A stretch of 64,000 bases of DNA from Pseudomonadota bacterium (GCA_021792365.1 JAJYUT010000001.1:310001-374000), one strand, 5' to 3'. Positions 33,838-41,773 are shown, counted from the first letter of the stretch. The notes: generated by a model not told the origin, from the letters alone. Numbers and translations are program-made.

Positions 33838-34551
33838 ATGAATGGCTTCGTTTCTGGATCGCTGGTTGCGTTGGGCGTTGCAGGTTTAGTCGCCACGATA
33901 GTAGCCGTCTTCTGGCTCAAGCTTGATGCCAAGCAGGCTGGCGTCGTGCTCGCGGCCTCGGTGTTCCTCCTGCTTGCTTCTCGGCTGGATCAAATTACGG
34001 CCTTTTCGTTCGCAGGAGCGGAAGCCAAGCTCGACCGGAAGGTGGCTGAAGCCGACGCCACCTTAAATGAACTGCGCGAAGCGATGACTACCTTCGCGCA
34101 AGCGATGCTCACCTCCTCCATGGCGAATGAATTCATGGACGGTCTGCCGACGCGCAGGCGGTTCGATTATCACGATCAGGTCATGGATTCGCTGCGCGAT
34201 CTCAAGCTTACTAGTACGCAACTCGCCAAGGCTGAGAGTGGATGGCGGCAAGGCGTGGCAATTCTGTACCATCGGCTATTCGCCAATGTGGTAGCTCACC
34301 AACTCAAATCGAGTGACAAGCCCAATCAGGAGCGGAGCGCCATCGTGGACAAGCTCCATAAGTTGGGCGATTTCAGTACGTGGACCAGCCCATCGCCCGC
34401 TGTGGTGCGTGACTTCCTCAAGAAGGAGGGAGTGTACAACGCGGAATTGGAACAGTGGTTAGAGGACTACGAGCATTTCCTCACCACGGGCGAACTGAGG
34501 CGGCGTGACAGTTTTCTTTACGAGACCTCTGAGAGGCCCTACGCCCGGTGA
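33838..34551 (+). CDS. Two-helix membrane protein with coiled coil, cargo between att-like repeats
   Basis: A 237-residue protein of unknown family. Two membrane helices (VALGVAGLVATIVAVFWL and AGVVLAASVFLLLASRL) are followed by a coiled coil (LDRKVAEADATLNELREAMT) and a soluble helical domain to the end. Its base composition is lower in GC than the genes to its left. It is the only gene between two 17-bp copies of the tRNA-Arg 3' end, so it is probably cargo of a small integrated element. ATG 33838 has GGGGGAAAG upstream; the frame is open a further 27 codons. Confidence 0.65.
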   Translation: MNGFVSGSLVALGVAGLVATIVAVFWLKLDAKQAGVVLAASVFLLLASRLDQITAFSFAGAEAKLDRKVAEADATLNELREAMTTFAQAMLTSSMANEFMDGLPTRRRFDYHDQVMDSLRDLKLTSTQLAKAESGWRQGVAILYHRLFANVVAHQLKSSDKPNQERSAIVDKLHKLGDFSTWTSPSPAVVRDFLKKEGVYNAELEQWLEDYEHFLTTGELRRRDSFLYETSERPYAR

Positions 34552-34637
34552 TCGTGTGGGGGAAACATGTGGGGAATGGTAAATCGGCATCCCAGCAACC
34601 ACCTGATGCATAACGATTTTGTAAATCAGCGAAGGAC

Positions 34638-34654
34638 TGGCGACCCCGAGAGGA
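34638..34654. repeat. 17-bp tRNA-Arg 3'-end repeat, inner copy
   Basis: Identical to 33615-33631 and part of the tRNA-Arg(CCU) 3' half. Forms the right side of the pair flanking the 237-residue membrane/coiled-coil gene. Confidence 0.65.
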
Positions 34655-34685
34655 TTCGAACCTCCGACCTGCGGTTTAGGAAACC
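34638..34685 (-). other. 3' half of tRNA-Arg(CCU), candidate attachment site
   Basis: On the minus strand this is the last part of a tRNA-Arg: most of the anticodon stem-loop (CGGT-TTCCTAA-ACCG), a variable loop, T arm GGAGG-TTCGAAT-CCTCT and a 3' end with CCA. The 5' half (D arm, 5' acceptor strand) is missing; sequence diverges in the anticodon stem. A break there is typical of tyrosine-recombinase attachment sites. By orientation, chromosome lies to the left and inserted DNA to the right; the complete tRNA should lie at the far end of the insertion, beyond the window. The first 17 bases match the repeat at 33615. Confidence 0.7.
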
Positions 34686-34858
34686 GACGCGGCCAGGTCA
34701 AGTGGCTTGATTCAAACGAATTTTTGCTGAGTCGCAGCATCTGGGTCGCAACTGGGTCGCAGAGGGTCGGTAAATTGAGGAAACGCAGCGCTTTTGGTCG
34801 CACGCCTGAACTTCCGGGCTAGCCAGGCGCACGGCGGTCGGGCTATCAATCGCACGGG

Positions 34859-35151
34859 TCCCCGTAGCTCAGCTGGATAGAGCACAGGTTTCCTAGAATT
34901 GGGCACTGAGGTCGGAAACGCCTCTGTGAATCCGCTCAAAGTCGGGGAAAGTTTCGGCGCCAATGCGCCATACCAATCCCGAGCCAAGCCTCCTAGCGGA
35001 GGAAGGTGTAGAGACTAGACGGGCGGCGCCTACGGCCTCTCCAAGGTCACGGCGAAGGGATAGTCCAGACCACAAACGCCGGCCGGCGGCGGTGAAAACC
35101 GAAGTGGTATGAAACCTGGGGTCGCGTGTTCGAATCACGCCGGGGACGCCA
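34859..35151 (+). tRNA. tRNA-Arg(CCU) interrupted by a group I intron
   Basis: Exon 1 (34859-34895) has the D arm GCTC/GAGC and the 5' anticodon stem CAGGT with loop TTCCT. Exon 2 (35112-35151) continues AA, stem ACCTG, T arm GCGTG-TTCGAAT-CACGC, the 3' acceptor strand CGGGGAC, G and an encoded CCA. The anticodon is CCT after splicing. The 5' acceptor strand has one C too many (GTCCCCCG against CGGGGAC), giving a bulge or two mismatches, so function is uncertain. It differs in T arm and acceptor from the 3' half at 34638-34685, so it is a separate copy, perhaps carried by the element. Confidence 0.85.
34896..35111 (+). ncRNA. Group I (IC3-like) self-splicing intron in the tRNA anticodon loop
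   Basis: The 216-base insertion begins after the T of the CCT anticodon (a U.G splice pair with GGG downstream is possible) and ends in G before AA-ACCTG. Inside are a P2-like hairpin (GAGG/CCTC), CCCGAGCCAAGCC (P3/J3-4 region) and the strongly conserved GAAGGTGTAGAGACTAGACG with the partner GAAGGGATAGTCCAGACC (P7 and flanks). These are nearly the same as in the Azoarcus tRNA-Ile intron as I recall it. It has no open frame for a homing nuclease. Introns at this tRNA-Arg position are known in alphaproteobacteria such as Agrobacterium. Confidence 0.9.
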
Positions 35152-35173
35152 TTCCTTTCGGCAAGTCGTTCCG

Positions 35174-35219
35174 ATTGCCAAGGTTGGGGTCGAGGGTTCG
35201 AATCCCTTCGCCCGCTCCA
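35174..35219 (+). other. 3' half of tRNA-Gly(GCC), candidate attachment site
   Basis: Starting in the anticodon loop (TTGCCAA), the sequence runs through a variable loop, T arm GAGGG-TTCGAAT-CCCTT and a 3' end CGCCCGCT with CCA, as in tRNA-Gly. No D arm or matching 5' acceptor strand is upstream, and the 5' anticodon stem does not pair. It faces the opposite way from the tRNA-Arg half 500 bases to the left, so the two would belong to different integration events. Confidence 0.6.
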
Positions 35220-35691
35220 ATCATTCAATCACTTAGCTCGTCAAGATCTGCTTCCCCGCGGTGTTACGCGGTTCCGGGGAAGCATGGGGGAAGCACAAGA
35301 GGGCGCAATTCGTCGAACTTGGACGACAGCAATTTGAAGCCGCATAGCGACGTCGCCGCGATTCTTCATGAGCGGGCTTTCGGTCGCTGCAAAGCGATCA
35401 GTTGGCTACAAGGATTGCCTTAACGCGGCTATTCATCTGTGTGCCACCCGACATTAAGCCGCTCTTATAGCTAAGAAGTGCCAAACTCGGTCGACACTTT
35501 GGGTCCGCTGGAGATCTGCTCGGTCTTCGATAGCGGACCAGGTCAACTCACATCAAGCCGTCCGCGGCGCGCCCAACCTGTTGTTCGTTGACCAAGAGCA
35601 AAGGACCTGCTTCGAGACACGCATCACTTTCGAGGTGCATCGCATCCGAAACGTGACCCGCCATACATAACGAACTCTCTTGTGGTCTAGG
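35220..35691. other. Intergenic stretch right of the tRNA cluster
   Basis: About 470 bases of lower-GC sequence with no convincing gene. A GGGGAAGC motif recurs (TTCCGGGGAAGC and GGGGGAAGC near 35270-35300), and GTGGGGGAAACATG at 34556 is similar; these could be remnants of an integrase 3' end or binding sites. Short frames here lack starts and family-like sequence. Confidence 0.4.
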
Positions 35692-38028
35692 TCAGTCTGC
35701 AACCACTTTGGAAGCGAATACACACGGCTCCGCATTGGGAGGCGCGGCAAATACAGGCCACCAAAAGTTATGGGCAGTCCATCCAGCGCTTTTACCGCCC
35801 TCCTGGCGGAGCAAGATCAAGGCCGGTTTCGTGCGCGAAGGCCCTAATACCTTGGCGCGAAGTGTGGTGCCGAGGATTGAGCGGCCGGACTTGTCGCCCG
35901 ATCCAGCCTTGCTCAGCATTCTGCCCGTGCCGGCCATGAGCAAAATCTTGCCGTCTCCACCTTTGGCCGCATCTCCATAGTAGTCGATCAGGGCGCGCAT
36001 GGCATCCCATTCAAACTCGACATCGTCGAACTCCATGCTAGGTTCGATGGCGTCGATGATTTCGAGCGCAGTCTCGCGATCGATCGTTACGAAGGTCTCG
36101 GTGTCGCGCCATTCCGGCTTGATAAGCGCCTCAAGCTTCGCCTGAATGGCGGCCATTTTAGCTCCACCGCGCGTCTGGAAGTCGGTCGGCAAGAGCATGC
36201 TGCTGCCAGATACGGCTACGACAGCACTTTTCAGCACCTTGTTCGGCGCGCAAGGCCGAACGCCGTTGCTTCCATTGGCCTGGATGAAGACAACGCCTTG
36301 GCCGTGGGCGCCGCTTTCGAAAGCTTCGCGTAACGTGTTTTCGACATTGTTGATTGCGTAGAGGCGATCATAGACAGCACGGGACGTATAGAAACGCGTT
36401 ACCGCCAAGTCGCGCCGGTCGCGGTTCCCATACATGCGGGAATGTTGCAAGACTGTGTCCGCCTGCATTGTGCGCGGGTTGCGGCCGTAGTAGAAGGCGA
36501 TGAGGTTCGGGATCGTGATGCCGCGATCCAAGATGTTGCCGCCCACGAAGATATTGTAAGGCGTGCGCAACCTAAGTTCGGCTTTCTGGTCCAACAGGTT
36601 CATCACCTCCGCGTCGGAATTCACGCGCTCGACGACCACATCGTCGCTTTGCAGGGCGTCGATGAAGAAGTCAAAGGCATCATCCCGGCTCGGCATGCGC
36701 CCACCATCGGCCCTAACGGAAGCGTCCAGATCCGAATAGGCTTCGTCGAAAAGCGACCGCAGAGACTCGGGCTTCTTTTCAGCCGCGTCGATCACGGCGT
36801 CGAAGATCCAATCGATGACCTCGCCCTGCCAGGCGTGGGCAGCCTTCTGCGTGTCGTTATGAATAATCATCGAGTATTTTTTCTTCTTCTCGCCGGCTTC
36901 CCGCTGCTGCCACTGACGGACGCCGACTGCGACGATAAAAGTGACGATTGCGCGGCGCAGGCCTGTGGTATTGGGACTATCCAAGACCCGATCGCTGCTG
37001 ATGCGGCGCATGTCCGGACGGCGAAGCGCATCCTGCTCTTGTGGCGAGACTTCGACATATAGTCGTCGGCGAGGGTCCGTGTCCTCAAAATCCCCGAAAT
37101 AGTCGTTGCCGCCGACATATCCGCTGTGGATTGGAAGAATCTCGGTGAAGGCCGGTCGCTTGGGCTTGAACACGTAGTTCCGGCCGTTGGTGCCGTCCTC
37201 ATAGTCCTCGGGTTGGAGATAGAGGGAGTAGGGCGTCGCGGTGACCTGGAGGAAATAGATATCCTGCACCACGTGGCGCAGCTCATCGATCTGGTCGGCG
37301 ATCGTCCCCTGCTTGATCGTGTTCTCAGCCGGCTTGGATACAAACCGGACGCTGGCCAGATCGGCTTCGTCGTCGACCAGCAAGACCTTCCTGTTCTGAA
37401 GGGCCTCATGCTCCTGCAAGAAGGCGATGAGTTTGTCGAGATTGCGCGCTTGCTTCTTGGCAACCACGACGAGTTTCCGTCGCAATTCGCTGCGCGTCAG
37501 CTTGGGCAGCTTCATGATGTCGAGAACCTGAAGCTCATCCTCGTCGATTAACTCTGCAAAATCGGCTTCAAGCCGGGCGACGGTCTGTGCGGACAGGGTT
37601 TTCGTACCCTTCGTCAGGACCAGGGCGATGTCGATGCCGCGGTCGAAAGCCTGCGCGATGGCGCCAACAAAAGCGCGGGTTTTTCCCGACTGAATCCGGC
37701 CCAACAACATGCCAGGGCGATCGCCTGTGGTCTTATGGTGTTCAAGCTGATCCATAACTTTGGTGATGCATTCCGCCAGAGCGTCGTCGTCATTCCGGAA
37801 GCTCTTCAGGCGCGAGTAGAACGCCGGTCCATTCTGCAAATCTTCCAACTTGCGATTGTTCCGTCGCAACCAAGCGCGGATCTGGGCCCGGCGAAATACC
37901 GGACCAGAGGCAAGGGTGCTCAACGGTTGGGGAAAGTCCGCCGCGCGCGCTCTCCAATTGATCACCGCCTGGCTAGTGACGCCGGCCATGGTGGCAATCT
38001 CATTAATTCCAACGAGATCGTGTTCCAT
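35692..38028 (-). CDS. Z1-domain ATPase with N-terminal DNA-binding domain (restriction-type)
   Basis: A 778-residue P-loop protein. Residues 1-60 form a helix-turn-helix-like domain (VGINEIATMAGVTSQAVINW) ending in RRAQIRAWLRRNNRKL. The ATPase follows: Walker A MLLGRIQSGKTRAFVGA, Walker B KVLLVDDEADLAS and a late helicase-like block with GGNILDRGITIPNLIAFYYG and QHSRMYGNRDRRDLAV. This is the Z1 family, found with DNA methyltransferases in restriction systems. It is divergent from the regulator/methylase operon across an 140-base region with two inverted repeats, so it is probably the ATP-dependent arm of the same system. I chose the start at 38028, just before the conserved HTH; an upstream in-frame ATG at 38058 would cover the palindrome. 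Confidence 0.85.
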   Translation of the reverse strand: MEHDLVGINEIATMAGVTSQAVINWRARAADFPQPLSTLASGPVFRRAQIRAWLRRNNRKLEDLQNGPAFYSRLKSFRNDDDALAECITKVMDQLEHHKTTGDRPGMLLGRIQSGKTRAFVGAIAQAFDRGIDIALVLTKGTKTLSAQTVARLEADFAELIDEDELQVLDIMKLPKLTRSELRRKLVVVAKKQARNLDKLIAFLQEHEALQNRKVLLVDDEADLASVRFVSKPAENTIKQGTIADQIDELRHVVQDIYFLQVTATPYSLYLQPEDYEDGTNGRNYVFKPKRPAFTEILPIHSGYVGGNDYFGDFEDTDPRRRLYVEVSPQEQDALRRPDMRRISSDRVLDSPNTTGLRRAIVTFIVAVGVRQWQQREAGEKKKKYSMIIHNDTQKAAHAWQGEVIDWIFDAVIDAAEKKPESLRSLFDEAYSDLDASVRADGGRMPSRDDAFDFFIDALQSDDVVVERVNSDAEVMNLLDQKAELRLRTPYNIFVGGNILDRGITIPNLIAFYYGRNPRTMQADTVLQHSRMYGNRDRRDLAVTRFYTSRAVYDRLYAINNVENTLREAFESGAHGQGVVFIQANGSNGVRPCAPNKVLKSAVVAVSGSSMLLPTDFQTRGGAKMAAIQAKLEALIKPEWRDTETFVTIDRETALEIIDAIEPSMEFDDVEFEWDAMRALIDYYGDAAKGGDGKILLMAGTGRMLSKAGSGDKSGRSILGTTLRAKVLGPSRTKPALILLRQEGGKSAGWTAHNFWWPVFAAPPNAEPCVFASKVVAD

Positions 38029-38040
38029 ATGCGATCCAAC

Positions 38041-38055
38041 TGTGTGTATGATACA
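38041..38055. promoter_or_regulatory. Perfect palindrome in the Z1 promoter region
   Basis: TGTGTAT-G-ATACACA is a 7-bp perfect inverted repeat around one base, 13 bases before the chosen Z1 start. It has the size of an operator and could allow control of the Z1 gene by the neighbouring ribbon-helix-helix protein or by Z1's own N-terminal domain. Confidence 0.5.
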
Positions 38056-38137
38056 CACGCAGGATTGCTCGCTCTGTGTTAATTGTCAACGTGAATATGG
38101 CTAGAGATATCGGGCTCTGTTCCCCGAAAGTTCTTGC

Positions 38138-38162
38138 AATAGGCGCCATTTTGGCGCCTATT
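38138..38162. promoter_or_regulatory. 11-bp inverted repeat, operator candidate for the RHH-methylase operon
   Basis: AATAGGCGCCA and TGGCGCCTATT form a perfect inverted repeat around TTT, ending seven bases before the regulator start. Its position over the probable promoter/ribosome site suggests autorepression. In RNA it would form a stem just before the start codon. Confidence 0.6.
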
Positions 38163-38168
38163 TTGACC

Positions 38169-38366
38169 ATGAGCCGCGAGAGGCAATTCGAGTCGCGCCC
38201 CCGGAACAATTTGCGGTTGGAGGCGGAATTGTGGAAGGCGATAGACGCTGCCAGAAGACAGCGCCCTGGCAGTGTATCACGCAATACATGGATTACAGAG
38301 GCCGTCCTTGAAAAGTTGAAGCGGGACGGCATCGATACACCGAAGACCGGGGGCTCCGATGTATGA
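38169..38366 (+). CDS. Small ribbon-helix-helix regulator
   Basis: A 65-residue protein with the RHH plan: a basic N-terminal strand (RERQFESRPRNNLRLEAELW), then helices KAIDAARRQRPG and SRNTWITEAVLEKLKRDG. Such proteins bind palindromic operators as dimers. Its last codons overlap the methyltransferase start by 8 bases, so it is the first gene of that operon and probably its repressor, analogous to C proteins of restriction systems. I chose ATG 38169; the frame is open to 38076 but the added sequence crosses the inverted repeat. Confidence 0.75.
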   Translation: MSRERQFESRPRNNLRLEAELWKAIDAARRQRPGSVSRNTWITEAVLEKLKRDGIDTPKTGGSDV

Positions 38367-39510
38367 CTTCTATGAGTTCTTCGCCGGCGGCGGGATGGCG
38401 CGAGCCGGGCTTGGCGATAACTGGAAATGCCTTTTCGCAAATGACTTCGACCGCAAGAAAGCTGCTGTCTACCAGAAAAATTGGGGCGGCGATCATCTAA
38501 GGATCGCCGATGTCAAGTCATTGACGCCTGGTGACCTACCGCACATTGCGAGCCTCGTCTGGGCATCGTTTCCGTGCCAAGACCTATCTCTCGCCGGCGG
38601 CGGGGCGGGTCTCAAAGGTGATCGCTCTGGCACGTTCTGGCCGTTCTGGAATCTGATGAAGGGCCTTATCAAAGCCGACCGTGCGCCACACATCATCGTC
38701 GTTGAAAACGTCTGCGGGACACTTACCTCCCATGGCGGCAAAGACTTCGCGGCGATCTGCTCTGCTTTTGAACAAGAGCATTATCGCTGTGGCGCGATCG
38801 TCGTGGATGCGGCGCTGTTCCTGCCCCAGTCGAGGCCACGGTTGTTCATTATTGGTATCAAAGATACAATTGAGACGCCCCAAACCCTGATTGGCGACGT
38901 TTCGGCGACGTGGCATCCGCGTGCTCTACAAACTGCCTACCAGGGCTTGCCAACCAGCGCAAAACAGAACTGGATTTGGTGGAATCTGGCAAAGCCGACT
39001 GCATCAGACAGGCGCTTCGCGGATCTGATTGAAGACAATCCAACGAGCGTCCGGTGGCACTCGGTATCGGAAACGAAGCGGCTCCTTGCAATGATGAGCG
39101 ATATCAATCTGGACAAGATTGAAGCCGCAAAGCACGCGGGCCGACGCATGGTCGGAGCCATCTACAAACGCACCAGGCTGGACGATGATGGCCTAAAGGT
39201 GCAGCGGGCGGAGGTTCGGTTTGATGATGTAGCCGGGTGCCTTCGCACGCCGGCCGGCGGCTCAAGCCGGCAGCTCATTATTGTGGTGGACGGCGATTCC
39301 GTGAGATCGCGGCTCATTTCCAGCCGCGAAACGGCGCGCCTGATGGGATTGCCAGACTCCTATGTACTCCCTGAGAACTACAACGAAGCCTATCACCTGA
39401 CTGGTGATGGCGTGGTAGTCCCAGTGGTGCGCCATCTAGCGCACCACTTACTTGAGCCAATCCTTGAGTCGGTCGAGGACGACAGGGGATCGGCCCGAGT
39501 CGCCGCATGA
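38359..39510 (+). CDS. DNA (cytosine-5) methyltransferase
   Basis: A 383-residue C5-methyltransferase. Motif I is YEFFAGGGMARAGLG, the catalytic Cys is in WASFPCQDLSLAGGGAGL (motif IV), ENV of motif VI is in IIVVENVCGTL and motif VIII is FLPQSRPRLFIIG. The C-terminal motifs IX/X (RLISSRETARLMGLPDSY) are present, so the enzyme looks intact. It should protect the host sites recognised by the endonuclease encoded next. It overlaps the regulator before it and the endonuclease after it by 4-8 bases, which implies translational coupling. Confidence 0.95.
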   Translation: MYDFYEFFAGGGMARAGLGDNWKCLFANDFDRKKAAVYQKNWGGDHLRIADVKSLTPGDLPHIASLVWASFPCQDLSLAGGGAGLKGDRSGTFWPFWNLMKGLIKADRAPHIIVVENVCGTLTSHGGKDFAAICSAFEQEHYRCGAIVVDAALFLPQSRPRLFIIGIKDTIETPQTLIGDVSATWHPRALQTAYQGLPTSAKQNWIWWNLAKPTASDRRFADLIEDNPTSVRWHSVSETKRLLAMMSDINLDKIEAAKHAGRRMVGAIYKRTRLDDDGLKVQRAEVRFDDVAGCLRTPAGGSSRQLIIVVDGDSVRSRLISSRETARLMGLPDSYVLPENYNEAYHLTGDGVVVPVVRHLAHHLLEPILESVEDDRGSARVAA

Positions 39511-40364
39511 CAATTATTCCCTGCGAGCAAAACTCTGAGCTCCGCAGGAAGATTGAACGATTCGCGGAGACACTGAAGGTCGAAGCTCACAAGCTCGGCG
39601 ATCATGGCCTAGATGAGCTCGAGTTCTACAACAGCGGACTCTTCCGCGGCGCGATAGAGCGCGTTCGAGGCCAATTCTCCGCGACCATGCGTGAGAAGCG
39701 AGAATTCGTGCGCGACGCACTTAATTTCATGCAAGACCGCGGCTTCATCAAGGAGTGGGACTCCGCCGGGGATGCCAATCGTCATGACTACGCGGTCACG
39801 CTCAACACTGGAAAAATCGGAATCATTGAGTTGAAGGGTTGTCTTGACGGCAATAACACGAACATCTTTGAGCGGCCGCCTCATGCCAGTGAGTTTGTGA
39901 TTTGGAGCGTATGCACCAATCCTGGCGCCGACCCGCGCCACAACGTATGGTCCGGAATCCACACTAGGCTCAGCGCTGAGATCATCTCGCGAGAGCAGCG
40001 CGTTGACGGCGTGATCGTGTGGGACATGGTCTGCGGAACAATTGGCCGTCCCTGTCCGAAGGTGGAAGGGAGGCCAGAAAGGCTGACTGAGGTTGCGCAT
40101 TACGTACTGCCTCCCCCCTGCATTTATGTCCTGCCCGCCACCGTCCCAAGCCCACGCAACAATCCGACGCCAAAGGCGCAGGCTTTGGACGATGTGGAGC
40201 TACTGAGAGCCTTCTATGACTGCTTCGGTGGTGATCCGAGTGAAATCAACTATGTTGATTTCGAGGTGCAGTACAGAGGTGTCGACTTGCTGCGCACGAC
40301 ATCGGTCACGCGGGGCGGAAGCGTTACCCGCGCGTCTGAGGCGACTGCCATCCGCCGGTCATGA
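39507..40364 (+). CDS. Probable restriction endonuclease (PD-(D/E)XK-like)
   Basis: A 285-residue protein overlapping the methyltransferase stop by 4 bases. A nuclease-like core is seen in NRHDYAVTLNTGKIGIIELK, where the Asp and the E-x-K of ELK would be the metal-binding residues. The rest has no recognisable domain. The position between a C5-methylase and Vsr makes it the likely cognate endonuclease. I do not recognise a named restriction family, and the recognition site cannot be read from sequence. Confidence 0.7.
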   Translation: MTIIPCEQNSELRRKIERFAETLKVEAHKLGDHGLDELEFYNSGLFRGAIERVRGQFSATMREKREFVRDALNFMQDRGFIKEWDSAGDANRHDYAVTLNTGKIGIIELKGCLDGNNTNIFERPPHASEFVIWSVCTNPGADPRHNVWSGIHTRLSAEIISREQRVDGVIVWDMVCGTIGRPCPKVEGRPERLTEVAHYVLPPPCIYVLPATVPSPRNNPTPKAQALDDVELLRAFYDCFGGDPSEINYVDFEVQYRGVDLLRTTSVTRGGSVTRASEATAIRRS

Positions 40365-40801
40365 CGGCTGAGACGCCAGAGCAGCGAAGCAGAATCATGC
40401 GCGCCATAAAAGCGCGCGACACCAAGCCCGAACTTTTGGTACGGCGCATGGTGCATGCCATAGGAGGTAGATTTCGTCTGCATCGGAAGGATCTGCCAGG
40501 CACCCCCGATCTGGTTTTTCCCTCGGCTCGGAAAGTCATTTTTGTGCACGGTTGCTTCTGGCACGGCCACACGTGCCGCCGCGGCGACCGAATGCCCGCC
40601 ACGAATCAGGTTTATTGGCGCAACAAGATCGACCGGAATCGAAGGCGGGACAGGACAGCGCGCGCGACGCTGCGGGGCCAAGGGTGGGATGTGCTGGTTA
40701 TCTGGGAATGCCAGATTAATCCATTGCGCATGCCCAGTTTGAGAAAGAGGCTGCGTAGGTTTCTTAGCAAGCCAGTTAACGGAGCTGCGCGAAGCATGTA
40801 G
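40361..40801 (+). CDS. vsr: Very short patch repair endonuclease
   Basis: A 146-residue Vsr nuclease, which nicks beside T:G mismatches created when 5-methylcytosine deaminates. The family signature is clear: SRIMRAIKARDTKPELLVRR with the acid, FRLHRKDLPGTPDLVFPSAR with the catalytic Asp, and VIFVHGCFWHGHTC, which carries the zinc-type Cys/His residues. It overlaps the endonuclease by 4 bases, completing a compact regulator-methylase-nuclease-repair operon. Confidence 0.95.
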   Translation: MTAETPEQRSRIMRAIKARDTKPELLVRRMVHAIGGRFRLHRKDLPGTPDLVFPSARKVIFVHGCFWHGHTCRRGDRMPATNQVYWRNKIDRNRRRDRTARATLRGQGWDVLVIWECQINPLRMPSLRKRLRRFLSKPVNGAARSM

Positions 40802-40846
40802 AATTGTTAGCGGGTCGAGCTGGGATGCGGCGTCTAGGGGGACACC

Positions 40847-41323
40847 ATGAAGGAGCAGAAGAAGCCGTACAGCGAGCGCTCGGATCTTGAGCGTATCGAA
40901 TCGCAGTGGAACAAGCTCTCCGGTCTTCATACGCGTGAAGAATGGTCCGCTGCCATGGTTCGTGCTGCTACCGCAGCAGAAATCGCAGCCAACCTCGCCA
41001 TAAGGAAAGAATTTCAAACAAGAAGCCAATTCGACGCCGAGTTGGTGGATGAGTTCCTTCGTTGGGCCAATGGCTTGGGCGGTAAGATCCAACGGCTGTT
41101 AATTCCGCTCACAGTTACGCAGCCGTATGCTCTTGCTATCGCAAACTTGCGGCAAGTCGCTGAGCGGATCGGTAGAGCGCGCAACGAGGTCGTGCACCAA
41201 GGTCATTTCTGCAACGATCAAGAAGCGAAAGCCACGATAGACGATGCGCGACATTTCGTGGAGACGCTTGTCAAGCTCTATGAGCCAGAATTCAGTCTGA
41301 AGGAGCATGCTCGCAGTGAATAG
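40847..41323 (+). CDS. HEPN-like helical protein
   Basis: A 158-residue all-helical protein. Near residue 120 it has GRARNEVVHQGHF, an R-x4-H pattern like the active site of HEPN RNases. The rest is a long Ala/Leu-rich helix pair (WSAAMVRAATAAEIAANLAI). Stand-alone HEPN proteins are frequent in defence islands. The R-x4-H match is short, so RNase activity is uncertain. It begins 45 bases after vsr and may be the last gene of that operon. Confidence 0.6.
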   Translation: MKEQKKPYSERSDLERIESQWNKLSGLHTREEWSAAMVRAATAAEIAANLAIRKEFQTRSQFDAELVDEFLRWANGLGGKIQRLLIPLTVTQPYALAIANLRQVAERIGRARNEVVHQGHFCNDQEAKATIDDARHFVETLVKLYEPEFSLKEHARSE

Positions 41324-41370
41324 GGCTAGCTAGGTGTCAGACGCTGTCACTTACTGCAATCAGGCGAAAA

Positions 41371-41517
41371 GTGCTTGAACGGGCGAACAGTGATCGCGGC
41401 TGCATCGACGACATTCCGCTTGCCGGCGTTGCAGTAGCGGCGTCGATTTCAGGTCAACTGGCCAACAAGCTAGATGAGCCAAAGTTGGTCCGCTTTTACG
41501 TGCTGGCTAATTTCTAG
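41371..41517 (+). CDS. Possible small ORF or remnant
   Basis: A 48-codon frame (LERANSDRGCIDDIPLAGVA ... LVRFYVLANF) with protein-like composition lies in the 450-base gap after the HEPN gene. It begins with GTG without a good ribosome site; the frame is open about 10 codons further upstream. It may be the end of a lost gene. The rest of the gap (41518-41773) shows nothing convincing. Confidence 0.25.
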   Translation: MLERANSDRGCIDDIPLAGVAVAASISGQLANKLDEPKLVRFYVLANF

Positions 41518-41773
41518 GAGAGGACGGGCGGGGCATAGACGGATGGAGTACCGGCCCCAAGCCACACGACCAAGTGTCCTGTGGGCTAGCTAGGCGACGG
41601 CCCTTTTCGGAGTCGGATTTTGGGACCCTTGAAGGTAATCGACCGAGCGGTTGCATGGCTGGTGGCTGTTAGAGTGGCGGGCGTCGTTGATTGGACTCTT
41701 AAACGCGAATCTGTTAGAGGCGGTTTTGGCGGCGCCCAGCAAGACGTTAAATGGCCGTCGGACAGGCGGCCAG

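Noticed and set aside
35109-35423. Plus-strand 104-codon frame across the tRNA fragments
   Set aside because: It covers tRNA exon 2 and the tRNA-Gly half; the peptide (SRVRIPSPAP type) is a tRNA-translation artefact.
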